A stretch of DNA of 64,000 bases from assembly GCF_943181415.1 (NCBI RefSeq), contig NZ_CALPBZ010000002.1:124001-188000 (forward strand). Reading direction: 5' to 3'. This document shows positions 1-9,891 of the stretch, piece after piece. This DNA is from Microbacterium sp. Marseille-Q6648. GTDB lineage: Bacteria; Actinomycetota; Actinomycetes; Actinomycetales; Microbacteriaceae. Both the position numbers and the translations under genes were made by a program. Positions within the stretch are counted from its first letter, which is position 1, and each line of letters starts with the position of its first letter. Below the pieces are notes generated by a model that did not search any database, was not told the origin of the DNA, and saw only the letters and a list, made by a program, of their open reading frames with translations.

Positions 1-1479
1 TCCACCCTGCTGCGCCTCATCGCCGGCGACCTCACCCCGACCTCGGGGCACGTCGCACACACCGGCGAGGTCGCCTGGCTGCCGCAGCAGGTGACGCTGG
101 ACGTCGATCGCACCGTCGCCGATCTGCTCGGCGTCGGTACGGCCCTGCGCGCGCTCCGGCGCATCGAAGCCGGCGACCCCGACCCGCACAACTTCGACGA
201 GGTCGGCACCGACTGGGACGTCCAGGCACGCGCCGAGGCAGCATTGGCCGACGCCGGCCTCGCCCCCGACATGCTCGACCGCCGCGCGGGAGAGCTCTCG
301 GGCGGCGAGGTCGTCCTCGCCGCGATCACCGGGATCCGCTTGCGCGGGGCGCCCATCACCCTGCTGGACGAACCGACCAACAACCTCGATCGAGACGCGC
401 GGACCCGGCTGTACGACCTCGTCACCCGCTGGCGCGGGGCCCTCGTCGTCGTCAGCCACGACGTCGCGCTGCTCGACCTGATGGACGAGACCGCCGAGCT
501 CTACGGCGGCGGGCTGTCGGTGTTCGGCGGTCCGTACTCGCCGTGGCGCGCCTGGCTCGAAACCGAGCAGGATGCCGCACGGCAGGCCGAGCGCGCGGCG
601 GCGCAGGTGGTGCGTCGCGAGAAGCGCGAACGCATCGAGGCCGAGACCAAGCTCGCCCGCCGGGCCGCGTACGGCCGGAAGGCGCAGCTCGACAAGCGCG
701 TCCCGCCGATCGTCGCCGGCGGTCTCAAGCGCGCGGCCGAGGTGTCGGCGGGCAGGATGCGCACCGAGAAGAGTCAGCGCGAGGCGTCGGCGCGGTCTGT
801 CCTGGATGCCGCGGAGCGCCGTGTCCGTGAGGACGACGCCGTGCGGATCGACCTGCCCGACCCCGGCGTCCCCGCCGCGCGGCGGCTGGCGACGCTGACG
901 GACGGCGAGCGCACACACCTCGTGCAGGGCCCGGAGCGGGTCGCCCTGGTGGGCCCGAACGGGGTCGGCAAGACGACACTGCTCGAGCACCTCGTCGGAG
1001 CGGGGCGGGCCGGCGAGACGGCATCCGTTGCGCACCGCGCCACGGCCCACACCGACCGCATCGGCTATCTTCCGCAGCGGATCGACGGGCTGGATGACGA
1101 GTCGTCCGTCCTCGAGATCGTGCGAGCCGCCGCACCGGGCGTCGGCGATGTGGCGCTGCGCAACCGCCTCGCCCGCTTCCTCATCCGCGGCGCGGCGGTG
1201 GAGCGGCCGGTGGCCACGTTGTCCGGGGGTGAGCGGTTCCGTGTGGCGCTGGCCCGGCTGCTGCTCTCCGACCCTCCGCCGCAGCTGCTGGTGCTCGACG
1301 AGCCGACCAACAATCTGGACCTCGACACGGTGGATCAGCTGGTCGCAGCACTGTCGGCCTATCGGGGTGCCGTGGTGGTGGTCAGCCATGACGATGTGTT
1401 CCTCTCGCGGATCGGCGTCGACCGGATGCTGCACCTGCAGCCCGACGGAACGCTGACCGCGGCCATCCTGACCACCTGA
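1..1479 (+). CDS. ABC-F family ATPase, 5' truncated by window edge
   Basis: Soluble twin-ATPase protein of the ABC-F type; relatives act on the ribosome, not in membranes. The frame is open from base 1, which falls inside the first Walker A motif (it starts at the Ser-Thr after the missing Gly-Lys), so the true start lies upstream. Visible are a first signature LSGGE with Walker [11 protein letters not shown] near base 370, an arginine- and lysine-rich linker (bases about 560-790), a second complete Walker [10 protein letters not shown] near 954, a second LSGGE near 1225 and a second [11 protein letters not shown] near 1290. There are no membrane segments. A GC-rich hairpin follows the stop. 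Whether it is an antibiotic-resistance or housekeeping member cannot be told. Confidence 0.93.
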   Translation, partial: STLLRLIAGDLTPTSGHVAHTGEVAWLPQQVTLDVDRTVADLLGVGTALRALRRIEAGDPDPHNFDEVGTDWDVQARAEAALADAGLAPDMLDRRAGELSGGEVVLAAITGIRLRGAPITLLDEPTNNLDRDARTRLYDLVTRWRGALVVVSHDVALLDLMDETAELYGGGLSVFGGPYSPWRAWLETEQDAARQAERAAAQVVRREKRERIEAETKLARRAAYGRKAQLDKRVPPIVAGGLKRAAEVSAGRMRTEKSQREASARSVLDAAERRVREDDAVRIDLPDPGVPAARRLATLTDGERTHLVQGPERVALVGPNGVGKTTLLEHLVGAGRAGETASVAHRATAHTDRIGYLPQRIDGLDDESSVLEIVRAAAPGVGDVALRNRLARFLIRGAAVERPVATLSGGERFRVALARLLLSDPPPQLLVLDEPTNNLDLDTVDQLVAALSAYRGAVVVVSHDDVFLSRIGVDRMLHLQPDGTLTAAILTT

Positions 1480-1510
1480 GGCGCGTCCACCTGAGGCGGG
1501 TGGCCTCAGG

Positions 1511-1541
1511 ACGGGGGCGCGCCTCGGGTGCGCGCCCCCGT
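1511..1541. terminator. GC-rich hairpin after ABC-F gene
   Basis: A perfect 12-bp inverted repeat (ACGGGGGCGCGC and its complement) with a 7-nt loop lies 31 bases after the ABC-F stop. No T-run follows, which is common in high-GC actinobacteria. It probably ends ABC-F transcription before lhr. Confidence 0.6.
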
Positions 1542-1594
1542 GATCCGGCCGGCGGCTCCGCTGTCAATCCCGCCCCGCTGTCGGAGGCGGGGAC

Positions 1595-1600
1595 CAAGAT
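1595..1600 (+). promoter_or_regulatory. Candidate leaderless -10 of lhr
   Basis: CAAGAT lies 6 nt before the ATG at 1607, so transcription would begin at or next to the start codon. The GGAGGG between them abuts the ATG too closely to be a good ribosome binding site. No clear -35 is visible. Confidence 0.4.
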
Positions 1601-1606
1601 GGAGGG

Positions 1607-4600
1607 ATGAGTGCGCCTCAGACGAGCGGCGGCGGGCCGGATGCGACCCACGCCGTGCTCGAGCGCTTCGGACCGGCGACCCGGGACTGGTTCCGCGGCG
1701 CGTTCCCGCGTCCCACCGACGCGCAGGTCGGCGCCTGGGAGGCGATCTCGGCGGGCCGGAATGCGCTCGTGGTCGCCCCGACCGGATCGGGCAAGACCCT
1801 GTCGGCCTTCCTGTGGGCGATCGACCGCGTCTTCCGCGAGCCGTACGACACCGGCGGGTCTCGCGCCCGCCGCGGCGGCGACAGCGGCACGACCCCTCGC
1901 GCGGGCCGCACGCGGGTGCTCTACATCTCGCCGCTCAAGGCGCTGGGCGTCGACGTCGAGCGGAACCTGCGCTCCCCCCTCGTGGGCATCGGCCAGGCCG
2001 CGCGGCGGCTGGGGATCGACGTTCCCGACGTCACGGTCGGGGTGCGCTCGGGCGACACCACGTCGAGCGACCGCCGGAAGCTCGTGCAGACGCCGCCCGA
2101 CATCCTCATCACCACGCCCGAATCGCTCTACCTCATGCTCACCAGCCAGGCGGGTGAGACGCTGCGCGACGTCCATACCGTCATCGTCGACGAAGTCCAT
2201 GCCGTGGCGGCCACCAAACGGGGCGCGCACCTCGCTGTGAGCCTCGAGCGCCTCGACGCCCTGCGTCGCGCCCATGATCCCGCCGCGCCCGCCGCGCAGC
2301 GCATCGGGCTCTCGGCCACGGTGCGCCCGATCGACGAGGTGGCGCGCTTCCTGGGCGGCGCGGCGCCGGTCGAGATCGTGGCCCCGCGCGCGACCAAGGC
2401 CTTCGACATGCGGGTGATCGTGCCGATCGAAGACATGCTCAACCCTCCGCCGCCGCCCGGCAGCGCCCCGGCGCCGGGGCCTCGCGACGGTGCCGATCGC
2501 GACGGTGCCGATCGGGATGCCGCCGACACGGCGCCGGCCATCGACGAGGACTGGTTCGCCGACCGCGACGGCACCGGCCGCACCGCAGGGCCCGACGGCG
2601 CCGGCTACGACGGCGGGGCCGAGGCGACGGGGTCGGTGTGGCCGCACGTGGAGGAGGCGATCGTCGACCGCATCCTCGCTCACCGGTCGACCATCGTCTT
2701 CTGCAACTCGCGCCGCCTGGCCGAGCGCCTGACCGGACGCCTCAACGAGATCTACGAAGAGCGACTGGGCATCCCCGCTCCCGCCGACGCCGCGCCGCCC
2801 GCGGCGATGATGGCGCAGGCCGGATCCAGCGCGGGCGCGGCTCCGGTGCTGGCCAAGGCCCACCACGGATCGGTGTCGAAGGAGCAGCGCGCGCAGGTCG
2901 AGGAGGAGCTGAAGTCCGGCATCCTGCGCTGCGTCGTCGCCACGAGCAGCCTCGAACTGGGCATCGACATGGGAGCGGTCGACCTCGTGATCCAGGTCGA
3001 AGCCCCGCCCAGCGCCGCATCGGGCCTGCAGCGCATCGGCCGCGCCGGACACCAGGTCGGAGAAGTCAGCCGCGCGGCGCTGTTCCCCAAGCACCGCAGC
3101 GACGTCCTGCACACCGCGATCGTGACGGAGCGGATGCTGGCCGGTCGTATCGAGGCGATCGCGATCCCGCAGAACCCCCTCGACATCCTGGCGCAGCAGA
3201 CGGTGGCCGCCTGCGCGCTCGGGCCCATCGACGTCGAAGGATGGTACGAGACGCTCAAGCGGAGCGCCCCGTTCCGCTCGCTCCCGCGGTCGGCGTACGA
3301 GGCCACACTCGACCTCATCGCCGGACGCTTCCCGTCCGACGAGTTCGCCGAGCTGCGCCCGCGGGTCGTCTGGGACCGCGACGCGGGCACCCTCACCGGT
3401 CGCCCGGGATCGCAGCGGATCGCGGTCACCAGCGGCGGGACGATCCCCGACCGCGGGCTGTTCGGCGTCTTCGTCGCGGGCGAGTCGCAGAACGCCCGCG
3501 TCGGGGAGCTCGACGAAGAGATGGTGTACGAATCGCGGGTGAACGACGTGTTCACCCTCGGCACGACCAGCTGGCGGATCGTCGAGATCACGCACGACCG
3601 CGTCAACGTGGTGCCCGCGTTCGGCCAGCCCGGCAAGCTGCCGTTCTGGCACGGCGACGGCATCGGCCGCCCCGCAGAGCTCGGCGAGGCGCTCGGCCGC
3701 TTCTCACGGGAGGTCTCGGCCGCCGACCCGGCGAAGGCCCATGAGCGGCTCGAAGAGGCGGGCCTGGACGAACGCGCCATCGGCAACCTCATGTCCTACC
3801 TCGCCGAACAGCGCGAAGCAACCGGAACGCTGCCCACCGACCGCTCCCTCACCGTCGAGCGCAGCCGCGACGAGGTCGGCGACTGGCGCGTCATCCTGCA
3901 CTCGCCCTTCGGCATGCAGGTCCACGCCCCCTGGGCGCTCGCCGTCAACGCCCGCATCCGCGAGCGGCTGGGCGTCGAGGGCTCCGCCGTCGCCAGCGAC
4001 GACGGCATCATCGCGCGCATCCCCGACGCGACCGCCGAACCGCCCGGAGCCGAGCTGTTCGTCTTCGACCCCGACGAGCTCGAGCAGATCGTCACCGAAG
4101 AGGTCGGCGGTTCGGCGCTGTTCGCGTCGCGGTTCCGGGAGTGCGCGGCCCGCGCCCTGCTGCTGCCGCGACGCAACCCCGGCCGCCGCAGTCCGCTGTG
4201 GCAGCAGCGACAGCGCTCGGCCCAGCTGCTCGAAGTCGCCCGGCGCCATCCGACGTTCCCGATCATCCTCGAGACCCTCCGCGAGGTCCTGCAGGACGTG
4301 TACGACGTGCCGGCGCTGCTGGGCATCGTGCGCGGCATCGGCGAGCGCCGCATCCGCCTGGTCGAGACCACCACGACGCAGCCCTCGCCGTTCGCCCGCG
4401 ACCTGCTGTTCGGCTACGTCGGCGCGTTCATGTACGAGGGCGACTCGCCGCTGGCCGAACGCCGGGCGGCCGCGCTGTCGGTGGATCCCGCGCTGCTGAG
4501 CGAGCTGCTCGGCAAGATCGAGATGCGCGAGCTCCTCGACCCCGACGTGATCGCGCAGTTCGAGCGCGAGGCGCAGCGACTCGACCCCGACCGGCGAGTG

Positions 4601-6463
4601 CGGGGCGCCGAGGGAGTGGCGGACCTGCTGCGCCTGCTCGGCCCCCTCGACGCCGCCGAGGTGGCGCTGCGGCTGCGACCCGCCGCCGACGTCGACGACG
4701 AAGCCGACGCGCCGATGCCGGCCACCGAGGCCGAGGCGGCCGCACTCCTGGACGCCCTCATCACCGCCCGCCGGGCCATCCCCGTCACCCTCGCCGGGCA
4801 CGCGCGGGTGGCCGCCATCGAAGACGCCGGCCGCCTGCGCGACGCCCTCGGCGCCGCCCTTCCCGTCGGCATCCCGAACGCCTTCCTCGAACCCCTGGCC
4901 GACCCGCTCGGCGATCTGGTCGCCCGGCACGCGCGCACCCACGGTCCGTTCCGGACGGATGCCGTCGCCGAACGCCTCGGCATCGGCATCGCCGTGGCGC
5001 GCCTGACCCTGCAGCGCCTCGAGGCCCAGGGGCGGCTGGCCAGCGGCTACTTCCTCCCCGCGGCCGGCGCGGGCGCGGACGACCAGACGGAGTGGTGCGA
5101 CGCCGAGGTGCTCCGCCGACTGCGGATGCGCTCGCTGGCGGCGATCAGGGGAAGCGTCGAACCGGTCCCGCAGGATGCGTTCGCGCGGTTCTTGCCCACG
5201 TGGCAGCACGTGACGCGTCCGCTCGAGGGGGTCGACGGGGTGGCGGCCGTCATCGAGCAGCTCGCGGGGGTGCCGCTTCCGGCCAGCGCCTGGGAGTCGC
5301 TGATCCTGCCCTCCCGCGTCGCCGACTACACGGCGGGCATGCTGGACGAGCTCACGTCGACCGGCGAGGTCGTCTGGACCGGGCACGGCGCTCTTCCCGG
5401 ACGCGACGGCTGGGTGGCCCTGCACCCGGCCGACGGCCTCACCCTCACCCTCCCCGAGCCGGAGGACGACGTCGCCTCCGACTCCCTCGACGCCCGCGTG
5501 CTCGCCGCGCTCGACGGTGGCGGGGCCTACTTCGCCGGGCAGCTGAAGAGCCTCGCCGATGCGGAGAACGAGCAGTCCGTGGTCGAGGCGCTGTGGCGGC
5601 TGACCTGGGCGGGCCGGGTGACCAACGACACGTTCGCGCCGGTGCGGACCCTGCTCGCGGGTGGCAAGACCGCGCACCGCACCGCTCGCCGAGCTCCTCG
5701 CGCCCGCATGTACCGTGGCGCCGCCGTCCGCACGGTCGCAGCCGCGACGCCGGCGCGGCCGTCGGCCGTCGGCGGCCGCTGGTCGCTGCTGCCCGCCCCC
5801 GAGGCCGACCCGGTCCTGCGGGCGACGGCCACGGCGAGCCTGCTCCTGGACCGCTACGGCGTGGTCACGCGCGGGTCGGTGCAGGCGGAGGCGGTGCCCG
5901 GGGGCTTCGCGCAGACCTACCGCATCCTCGCGGGCTTCGAGGATGCCGGGCACTGCCGTCGCGGGTACGTCATCGAGAAGCTGGGAGCTGCCCAGTTCGC
6001 CGCGTCCGCCACGATCGACCGCATCCGCGAGTTCGCCTCGGCGGGCGACCCGCCTCCGAAGCGCGCCGTCACCCTCGCCGCGACCGATCCCGCCAATCCG
6101 TACGGCGCCGCGCTGGTATGGCCCGCCCTGGAAGGGGTCGGCCACCGCCCCGGGCGCAAGGCCGGCGGGCTGGTGGTGCTCGTCGACGGCTTCCTGACGC
6201 TGTACCTCGAGCGCGGCGGGAAGTCGGCGCTCGTCTTCACCGACGACGACGCCGCCCTGGCGGCTGCCGCGCGCGACCTGGTCGCCACCGCCCGCACCCG
6301 ACGGCTGGACACCCTCACGATCGAGCAGGTGAACGGCGAGTTCGTCTACGGGACGGGCATCGGCCGAGCGCTGCGGGATGCCGGGTTCGTCGAGTCGCCG
6401 CGTGGCCTGACCCTCCGCCGGCTCACCGCCGGCGACGCCGCGCGAGAGGCCGCCCGTGCCTGA
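1607..6463 (+). CDS. lhr: Lhr-type ATP-dependent DNA helicase
   Basis: Large superfamily 2 helicase (1618 aa) acting in DNA repair. The first RecA-like domain has Walker A APTGSGKT (Lys63) and a DEVH box (Asp195-His198). After a Pro/Asp/Gly-rich insert (residues about 285-340) comes the second domain, with the arginine motif QRIGRAGH near residue 473. The remaining 1100 or so residues form the long Lhr-specific C-terminal region. The length matches full bacterial Lhr proteins rather than the short archaeal form. The stop overlaps the start of the next gene, a Nei-type glycosylase, by 8 bp, so the two are translationally coupled and probably share a base-damage repair task. The ATG at 1607 is chosen for its -10 spacing. 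Confidence 0.95.
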   Translation: MSAPQTSGGGPDATHAVLERFGPATRDWFRGAFPRPTDAQVGAWEAISAGRNALVVAPTGSGKTLSAFLWAIDRVFREPYDTGGSRARRGGDSGTTPRAGRTRVLYISPLKALGVDVERNLRSPLVGIGQAARRLGIDVPDVTVGVRSGDTTSSDRRKLVQTPPDILITTPESLYLMLTSQAGETLRDVHTVIVDEVHAVAATKRGAHLAVSLERLDALRRAHDPAAPAAQRIGLSATVRPIDEVARFLGGAAPVEIVAPRATKAFDMRVIVPIEDMLNPPPPPGSAPAPGPRDGADRDGADRDAADTAPAIDEDWFADRDGTGRTAGPDGAGYDGGAEATGSVWPHVEEAIVDRILAHRSTIVFCNSRRLAERLTGRLNEIYEERLGIPAPADAAPPAAMMAQAGSSAGAAPVLAKAHHGSVSKEQRAQVEEELKSGILRCVVATSSLELGIDMGAVDLVIQVEAPPSAASGLQRIGRAGHQVGEVSRAALFPKHRSDVLHTAIVTERMLAGRIEAIAIPQNPLDILAQQTVAACALGPIDVEGWYETLKRSAPFRSLPRSAYEATLDLIAGRFPSDEFAELRPRVVWDRDAGTLTGRPGSQRIAVTSGGTIPDRGLFGVFVAGESQNARVGELDEEMVYESRVNDVFTLGTTSWRIVEITHDRVNVVPAFGQPGKLPFWHGDGIGRPAELGEALGRFSREVSAADPAKAHERLEEAGLDERAIGNLMSYLAEQREATGTLPTDRSLTVERSRDEVGDWRVILHSPFGMQVHAPWALAVNARIRERLGVEGSAVASDDGIIARIPDATAEPPGAELFVFDPDELEQIVTEEVGGSALFASRFRECAARALLLPRRNPGRRSPLWQQRQRSAQLLEVARRHPTFPIILETLREVLQDVYDVPALLGIVRGIGERRIRLVETTTTQPSPFARDLLFGYVGAFMYEGDSPLAERRAAALSVDPALLSELLGKIEMRELLDPDVIAQFEREAQRLDPDRRVRGAEGVADLLRLLGPLDAAEVALRLRPAADVDDEADAPMPATEAEAAALLDALITARRAIPVTLAGHARVAAIEDAGRLRDALGAALPVGIPNAFLEPLADPLGDLVARHARTHGPFRTDAVAERLGIGIAVARLTLQRLEAQGRLASGYFLPAAGAGADDQTEWCDAEVLRRLRMRSLAAIRGSVEPVPQDAFARFLPTWQHVTRPLEGVDGVAAVIEQLAGVPLPASAWESLILPSRVADYTAGMLDELTSTGEVVWTGHGALPGRDGWVALHPADGLTLTLPEPEDDVASDSLDARVLAALDGGGAYFAGQLKSLADAENEQSVVEALWRLTWAGRVTNDTFAPVRTLLAGGKTAHRTARRAPRARMYRGAAVRTVAAATPARPSAVGGRWSLLPAPEADPVLRATATASLLLDRYGVVTRGSVQAEAVPGGFAQTYRILAGFEDAGHCRRGYVIEKLGAAQFAASATIDRIREFASAGDPPPKRAVTLAATDPANPYGAALVWPALEGVGHRPGRKAGGLVVLVDGFLTLYLERGGKSALVFTDDDAALAAAARDLVATARTRRLDTLTIEQVNGEFVYGTGIGRALRDAGFVESPRGLTLRRLTAGDAAREAARA

Positions 6464-7256
6464 GGGCGACACCGTCTACCGCGCCGCTCATCGGCTCGAC
6501 GCGGCGCTCGCGGGCGGCGTCGTCACGCGCTTCGAGTTGCGGGTGCCGCAGGCGGCGACGGTCGACCTCACCGGCGAGATCGTGCACGGGGTCGTGCCGC
6601 GGGGCAAGCACCTGCTCCACCGCATCGGCGACGTCACCCTCCACTCGCACCTGAAGATGGAGGGCCGCTGGGACGTGTACCGCCCGGGCGACCGCTGGCG
6701 CCGACCCGCCTACACCGCGCGCGCGGTCGTGACCGCGCGCGTCCCCGACGGCACGGAGTGGGAGACCGTGGGATTCGACCTCGCCGACATCTCGGTCGTC
6801 CCCACGCGCGAAGAGGATCGACTCGTCGGGCACCTCGGTCCCGACCCGCTCGCCGACGACTGGGATCCGGGCGAAGCGGCACGCCGCCTGGGGTCCGACC
6901 ACCGGGCCGTCCACGTCGCCCTCCTCGATCAGCGCAACGTGGCGGGTTTCGGGAACGAGTACGCCAACGAGATCCTCTTCGTGCGCGGCATCCTGCCCGA
7001 TGTCCCGGCCGACGAGACCGACACGGCGGCGATCATCGATCTCGGCGCGCGCATGATCCGAGCGAACCGCGACCGCAGCGGACGCACCTTCACCGGCGAC
7101 GCCCGTCCGGGCCGTTCCACGTGGGTCTACGGCCGCGAGAATCGCGCCTGCCGCCGCTGCGGCACACGGATCCGCAGCGGCTCGCTGGGGGCCGACCCCA
7201 CGCGCGAGCGCAACGTCTTCTGGTGCCCGACGTGCCAGAAGGCGCCCGCGACCTGA
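6456..7256 (+). CDS. nei: Nei/Fpg-family DNA glycosylase (endonuclease VIII type)
   Basis: Base-excision repair glycosylase/AP lyase of 266 aa that removes oxidised bases. The GTG start at 6456 gives MPEGDT, so after Met removal the catalytic proline and following glutamate are in place; PEGD instead of Fpg's PELPEV favours the Nei branch. The C-terminus has a zinc finger of the Fpg/Nei kind: CRRC near residue 230 and CPTC near 259, with an arginine-rich loop between. It overlaps the end of lhr by 8 bp, which is strong evidence for one transcript. Sub-type (Nei1 or Nei2) cannot be assigned from sequence alone. Confidence 0.92.
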   Translation: MPEGDTVYRAAHRLDAALAGGVVTRFELRVPQAATVDLTGEIVHGVVPRGKHLLHRIGDVTLHSHLKMEGRWDVYRPGDRWRRPAYTARAVVTARVPDGTEWETVGFDLADISVVPTREEDRLVGHLGPDPLADDWDPGEAARRLGSDHRAVHVALLDQRNVAGFGNEYANEILFVRGILPDVPADETDTAAIIDLGARMIRANRDRSGRTFTGDARPGRSTWVYGRENRACRRCGTRIRSGSLGADPTRERNVFWCPTCQKAPAT

Positions 7257-7261
7257 CGCGG

Positions 7262-7398
7262 CGGACGATCTGTCGCATGCGCCCTTCCCCGCACGGGATC
7301 GTGCCCGGATGCCGGTGAGGAAACGCCACGTTTTCCATACCGTTACACAACTCCGGACGATCTGTCGGGCGGCGACCGGCCCGTCCGCGGATCGTCCG
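7262..7398. repeat. Repeated CGGACGATC motif upstream of Pot-type operon
   Basis: CGGACGATCTGTCG occurs twice as an exact 14-bp direct repeat (7262-7275 and 7354-7367, 92 bp apart). Its first nine bases recur inverted at 7390-7398. All copies lie upstream of the candidate promoter at 7416-7443, the usual place for activator sites. The PucR regulator encoded at 14894-16558 is a possible binder; this is inference. Confidence 0.6.
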
Positions 7399-7415
7399 GT
7401 TCGCGCGCGCGACCA

Positions 7416-7443
7416 TTGCACCGCCGGGGACCGCGTGTATTGA
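7416..7443 (+). promoter_or_regulatory. Candidate promoter of Pot-type operon
   Basis: A -35 TTGCAC (7416-7421) and a -10 TATTGA (7438-7443) are separated by 16 bp. A second direct repeat, ATTSCACCGCCGGG (S = G or C), appears at 7415-7428 over the -35 and at 7455-7468 just after the -10, 40 bp apart, suggesting an operator pair. The leader is about 55 nt with AGGAGG before the GTG at 7505. Confidence 0.5.
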
Positions 7444-7504
7444 ATGACGACAACATTCCACCGCCGGGCGGCGAGGCCCGACGCGATCAGGAGGGCCTCA
7501 CGAG

Positions 7505-8665
7505 GTGACGACGGCGACCGAGACGGACACGGTGACGGGATCCGTCACGACCGAGGGCCGCGGGTCGGTCCACCTCGAGGGGATCACCAAACGCTACGGC
7601 GACGCGGTGGCCGTCGACGACCTGTCGCTGTCGATCCAGCCCGGCGAGTTCATCTCCTTCCTCGGCCCCTCCGGCTGCGGCAAGACCACGACGCTGCGCA
7701 TGATCGCCGGCTTCGAGCACCCCGATGCCGGCGACATCCGCATCTCTGGAGCGTCGGTGCTGAACGTTCCGCCGTACCGCCGCGACGTCAACACCGTCTT
7801 CCAGGCGTACGCCCTCTTCCCGCATCTTTCGGTCGCCGAGAACGTCGCCTACGGCCTCCAGCAGCGGCGCACGCTCAAGTCCGAGGTTCGCGATCGCGTG
7901 TCCGAAGCGCTGGACCTCGTGCAGATGCGCAGCTTCGGCGATCGCAAGGCGACGCAGCTGTCGGGCGGCCAGCAGCAGCGGGTCGCCCTGGCGCGCGCGC
8001 TCGTCAACCGTCCTGCCGTGCTTCTGCTCGACGAGCCGCTGGGCGCACTCGACCGTCAGCTGCGCGAAGAGATGCAGCTCGAGCTGAAGCTCCTGCAGGC
8101 GCGACTGGGAATCACCTTCGTCTTCGTCACACACGATCAGGGCGAGGCGCTCTCGATGAGCGACCGCATCGCCATCATGCGCGCCGGTCGCATCGAACAG
8201 CTGGCCGACGCCGACACCGTCTACGCCCGGCCCGCGTCCGCGTACGTCGCCGCGTTCGTGGGGCAGCAGAACTTCTTCCGCGGCGACGTCGTCGAATCCG
8301 GCGCGGCGGTGGCGTCACCCCACGCTCTCGTGCGCGGGAGGGCGACCACTCTCCGCGGCTCGCGCGGCGAGGCCGCCGTCCGCCCGGAGTTCATCCGCAT
8401 CGAGAGGGATGCCGCAGCCACCGCCGGCGAGGCCAACGTCGCCCGCGGCGAACTCATCGGCGTCTCGCACCTCGGCGACACCATGCAGTACCTGGTGCAG
8501 CTCGGCGGCGATCAGAGTCTGATCGTCCGCCGCCCGACCCCCGACGCACCGAGCCTGCGCGTGGGCGACGCCGTCGCCTGCACGTGGTCGGCGCAGAACG
8601 TCCTTCTGTTCCCCCTCGACGACGCCGCCGAAGAGGGCGGCTACATCGCCCCGCCCACCCGCTGA
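7505..8665 (+). CDS. ABC transporter ATP-binding protein, PotA type
   Basis: Cytoplasmic ATPase (386 aa) of a polyamine or related cation importer. Walker A GPSGCGKTT is near residue 56, signature LSGGQQQR near 155, Walker B LLLDEPLGALD near 176 and the switch histidine in VTHDQ near 209. A C-terminal TOBE-like region follows (residues about 255-380), as in PotA/CUT2-like importers. The start is GTG 7505, with AGGAGG about 10 nt upstream. It is the first gene of a run that continues with the binding protein and two permeases. Homology gives the class; the substrate (putrescine, spermidine or another amine) is inferred from the operon. Confidence 0.92.
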   Translation: MTTATETDTVTGSVTTEGRGSVHLEGITKRYGDAVAVDDLSLSIQPGEFISFLGPSGCGKTTTLRMIAGFEHPDAGDIRISGASVLNVPPYRRDVNTVFQAYALFPHLSVAENVAYGLQQRRTLKSEVRDRVSEALDLVQMRSFGDRKATQLSGGQQQRVALARALVNRPAVLLLDEPLGALDRQLREEMQLELKLLQARLGITFVFVTHDQGEALSMSDRIAIMRAGRIEQLADADTVYARPASAYVAAFVGQQNFFRGDVVESGAAVASPHALVRGRATTLRGSRGEAAVRPEFIRIERDAAATAGEANVARGELIGVSHLGDTMQYLVQLGGDQSLIVRRPTPDAPSLRVGDAVACTWSAQNVLLFPLDDAAEEGGYIAPPTR

Positions 8666-8706
8666 CCGCCTCGCCGCCAGGCTCCGACCCGACCCAGGAG
8701 ACCACG

Positions 8707-9891
8707 ATGACCGACTCCCGTAACCCCCTGCGCATCCTCGCCCCCGAAGGCGCCGCACAGGTGATCGCACGCGAGGTCTCGCGCCGGCGCTTCCTGAGCA
8801 TCGCGGCCATGACCGGCGGGGCCGCCTTCCTCGCCGCGTGCAGCAGCGGCGGCGGCACCACGCCGCAGCCGCAGGCCACCGGCGGCTCCCTCGAGAACAG
8901 CCTCTCGGTGTACACGTGGGGCGACTACGACTCGCCCGAGGTGGTCGAGTCGTTCACCTCGGAGCTGGGTCCGCGCGTGACGCTGGACTCCTACTCGTCG
9001 AACGAGGAGCTGATCGCGAAGCTGATCGCCGCCAAGGGCACCTCGGGCTACGACATCGTCGTGCCCACCGGTGTCTTCATCCCGCAGATGATCGAGAACG
9101 GCCTGCTCCTCCCGTTCACCAAAGACCTGCTGCCGAACATGTCGAACATGGATCCGGCCTACCTCGGTCGCGCGTGGGACCCCGAGAACGAGTACTCCGT
9201 CTGCAAGGCGTGGGGCACGACCGGCTTCGTCTACGACAAGAACGTGATCACCCGCGAGCTGACCACGTGGGCGGACTTCTTCGACGCCGCGCAGAACGAA
9301 GCGAGCGGCAAGACGTCGATGTCCGACGACCCCGCCGGCATCCTCGGCGCCTACTTCTGGGCGAACGACATGGACTGGAACACCGAGGACCCCGCCGAGC
9401 TCGACGCGTGCGCCGACTTCCTGGTCAACACGATCGCCCCGCACATCTCGGCGTTCGACTCCTACGCCGGCAGCAACGCCATCCCCCAGGGGACCCACGC
9501 GCTCATGCAGTCGTGGAACGGCGACGCGCGTCTCGGACTCATGGAGTCCAGCGAGCCGGAACGCTGGCAGTGGGTGCTGCCCGGTCCCATCACGGAGCTG
9601 TGGATGGACAACTGGGCCATCGCCGAAGGCGCGCCGCACCCGGAGGCGGCCCACGCGTTCATCGACTGGTCGATGACCCCCGACAACCTGCTGCTCAACC
9701 TCGACTACATCGGCTACAACGTCGGCGGCAAGGACATGGAGCAGGCAGCCGAAGACGCGGGTCTGGAGATGCTCGACCTGATGTTCTTCACGCCCGAGCA
9801 GCTGTCGTCCATGAAGGAGCAGGTCCTCAACGACTCCCAGTCCCGCCGCGTCGAGATCTGGAACGAGATGAAGGCCGCCGCTGGTGCGTAG
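8707..9891 (+). CDS. PotD-type substrate-binding lipoprotein with Tat signal
   Basis: Extracellular solute-binding protein of 394 aa. The N-terminus has a twin-arginine motif (SRRRFLS, residues about 24-30) and then a hydrophobic stretch ending in the lipobox LAAC, so it should be exported folded by Tat and lipid-anchored. The mature part shows the TWGDY and YDIVVPTG motifs seen in spermidine/putrescine-binding proteins. The ATG at 8707 follows CAGGAG by 7 nt; the same frame stays open upstream but lies inside the ATPase gene. The stop overlaps the next GTG by 8 bp, so the binding protein and permease are coupled. Confidence 0.93.
   Translation: MTDSRNPLRILAPEGAAQVIAREVSRRRFLSIAAMTGGAAFLAACSSGGGTTPQPQATGGSLENSLSVYTWGDYDSPEVVESFTSELGPRVTLDSYSSNEELIAKLIAAKGTSGYDIVVPTGVFIPQMIENGLLLPFTKDLLPNMSNMDPAYLGRAWDPENEYSVCKAWGTTGFVYDKNVITRELTTWADFFDAAQNEASGKTSMSDDPAGILGAYFWANDMDWNTEDPAELDACADFLVNTIAPHISAFDSYAGSNAIPQGTHALMQSWNGDARLGLMESSEPERWQWVLPGPITELWMDNWAIAEGAPHPEAAHAFIDWSMTPDNLLLNLDYIGYNVGGKDMEQAAEDAGLEMLDLMFFTPEQLSSMKEQVLNDSQSRRVEIWNEMKAAAGA

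Noticed and set aside
1382-3652. Minus-strand 756-codon frame opposite lhr
   Set aside because: Antisense to conserved helicase motifs; composition typical of GC-shadow frames.
3704-6472. Minus-strand open frame of 922 codons opposite lhr
   Set aside because: Antisense to the Lhr helicase, with no recognisable motif. GC-bias artefact.
4141-6654. Plus-strand 837-codon frame overlapping lhr and nei
   Set aside because: Arg/Pro/Ala-rich out-of-frame reading of both genes.
7444-8706. Upstream extension of the PotD-type gene
   Set aside because: The frame is open but lies inside the ATPase gene. The Tat signal and ribosome site fix the start at 8707.
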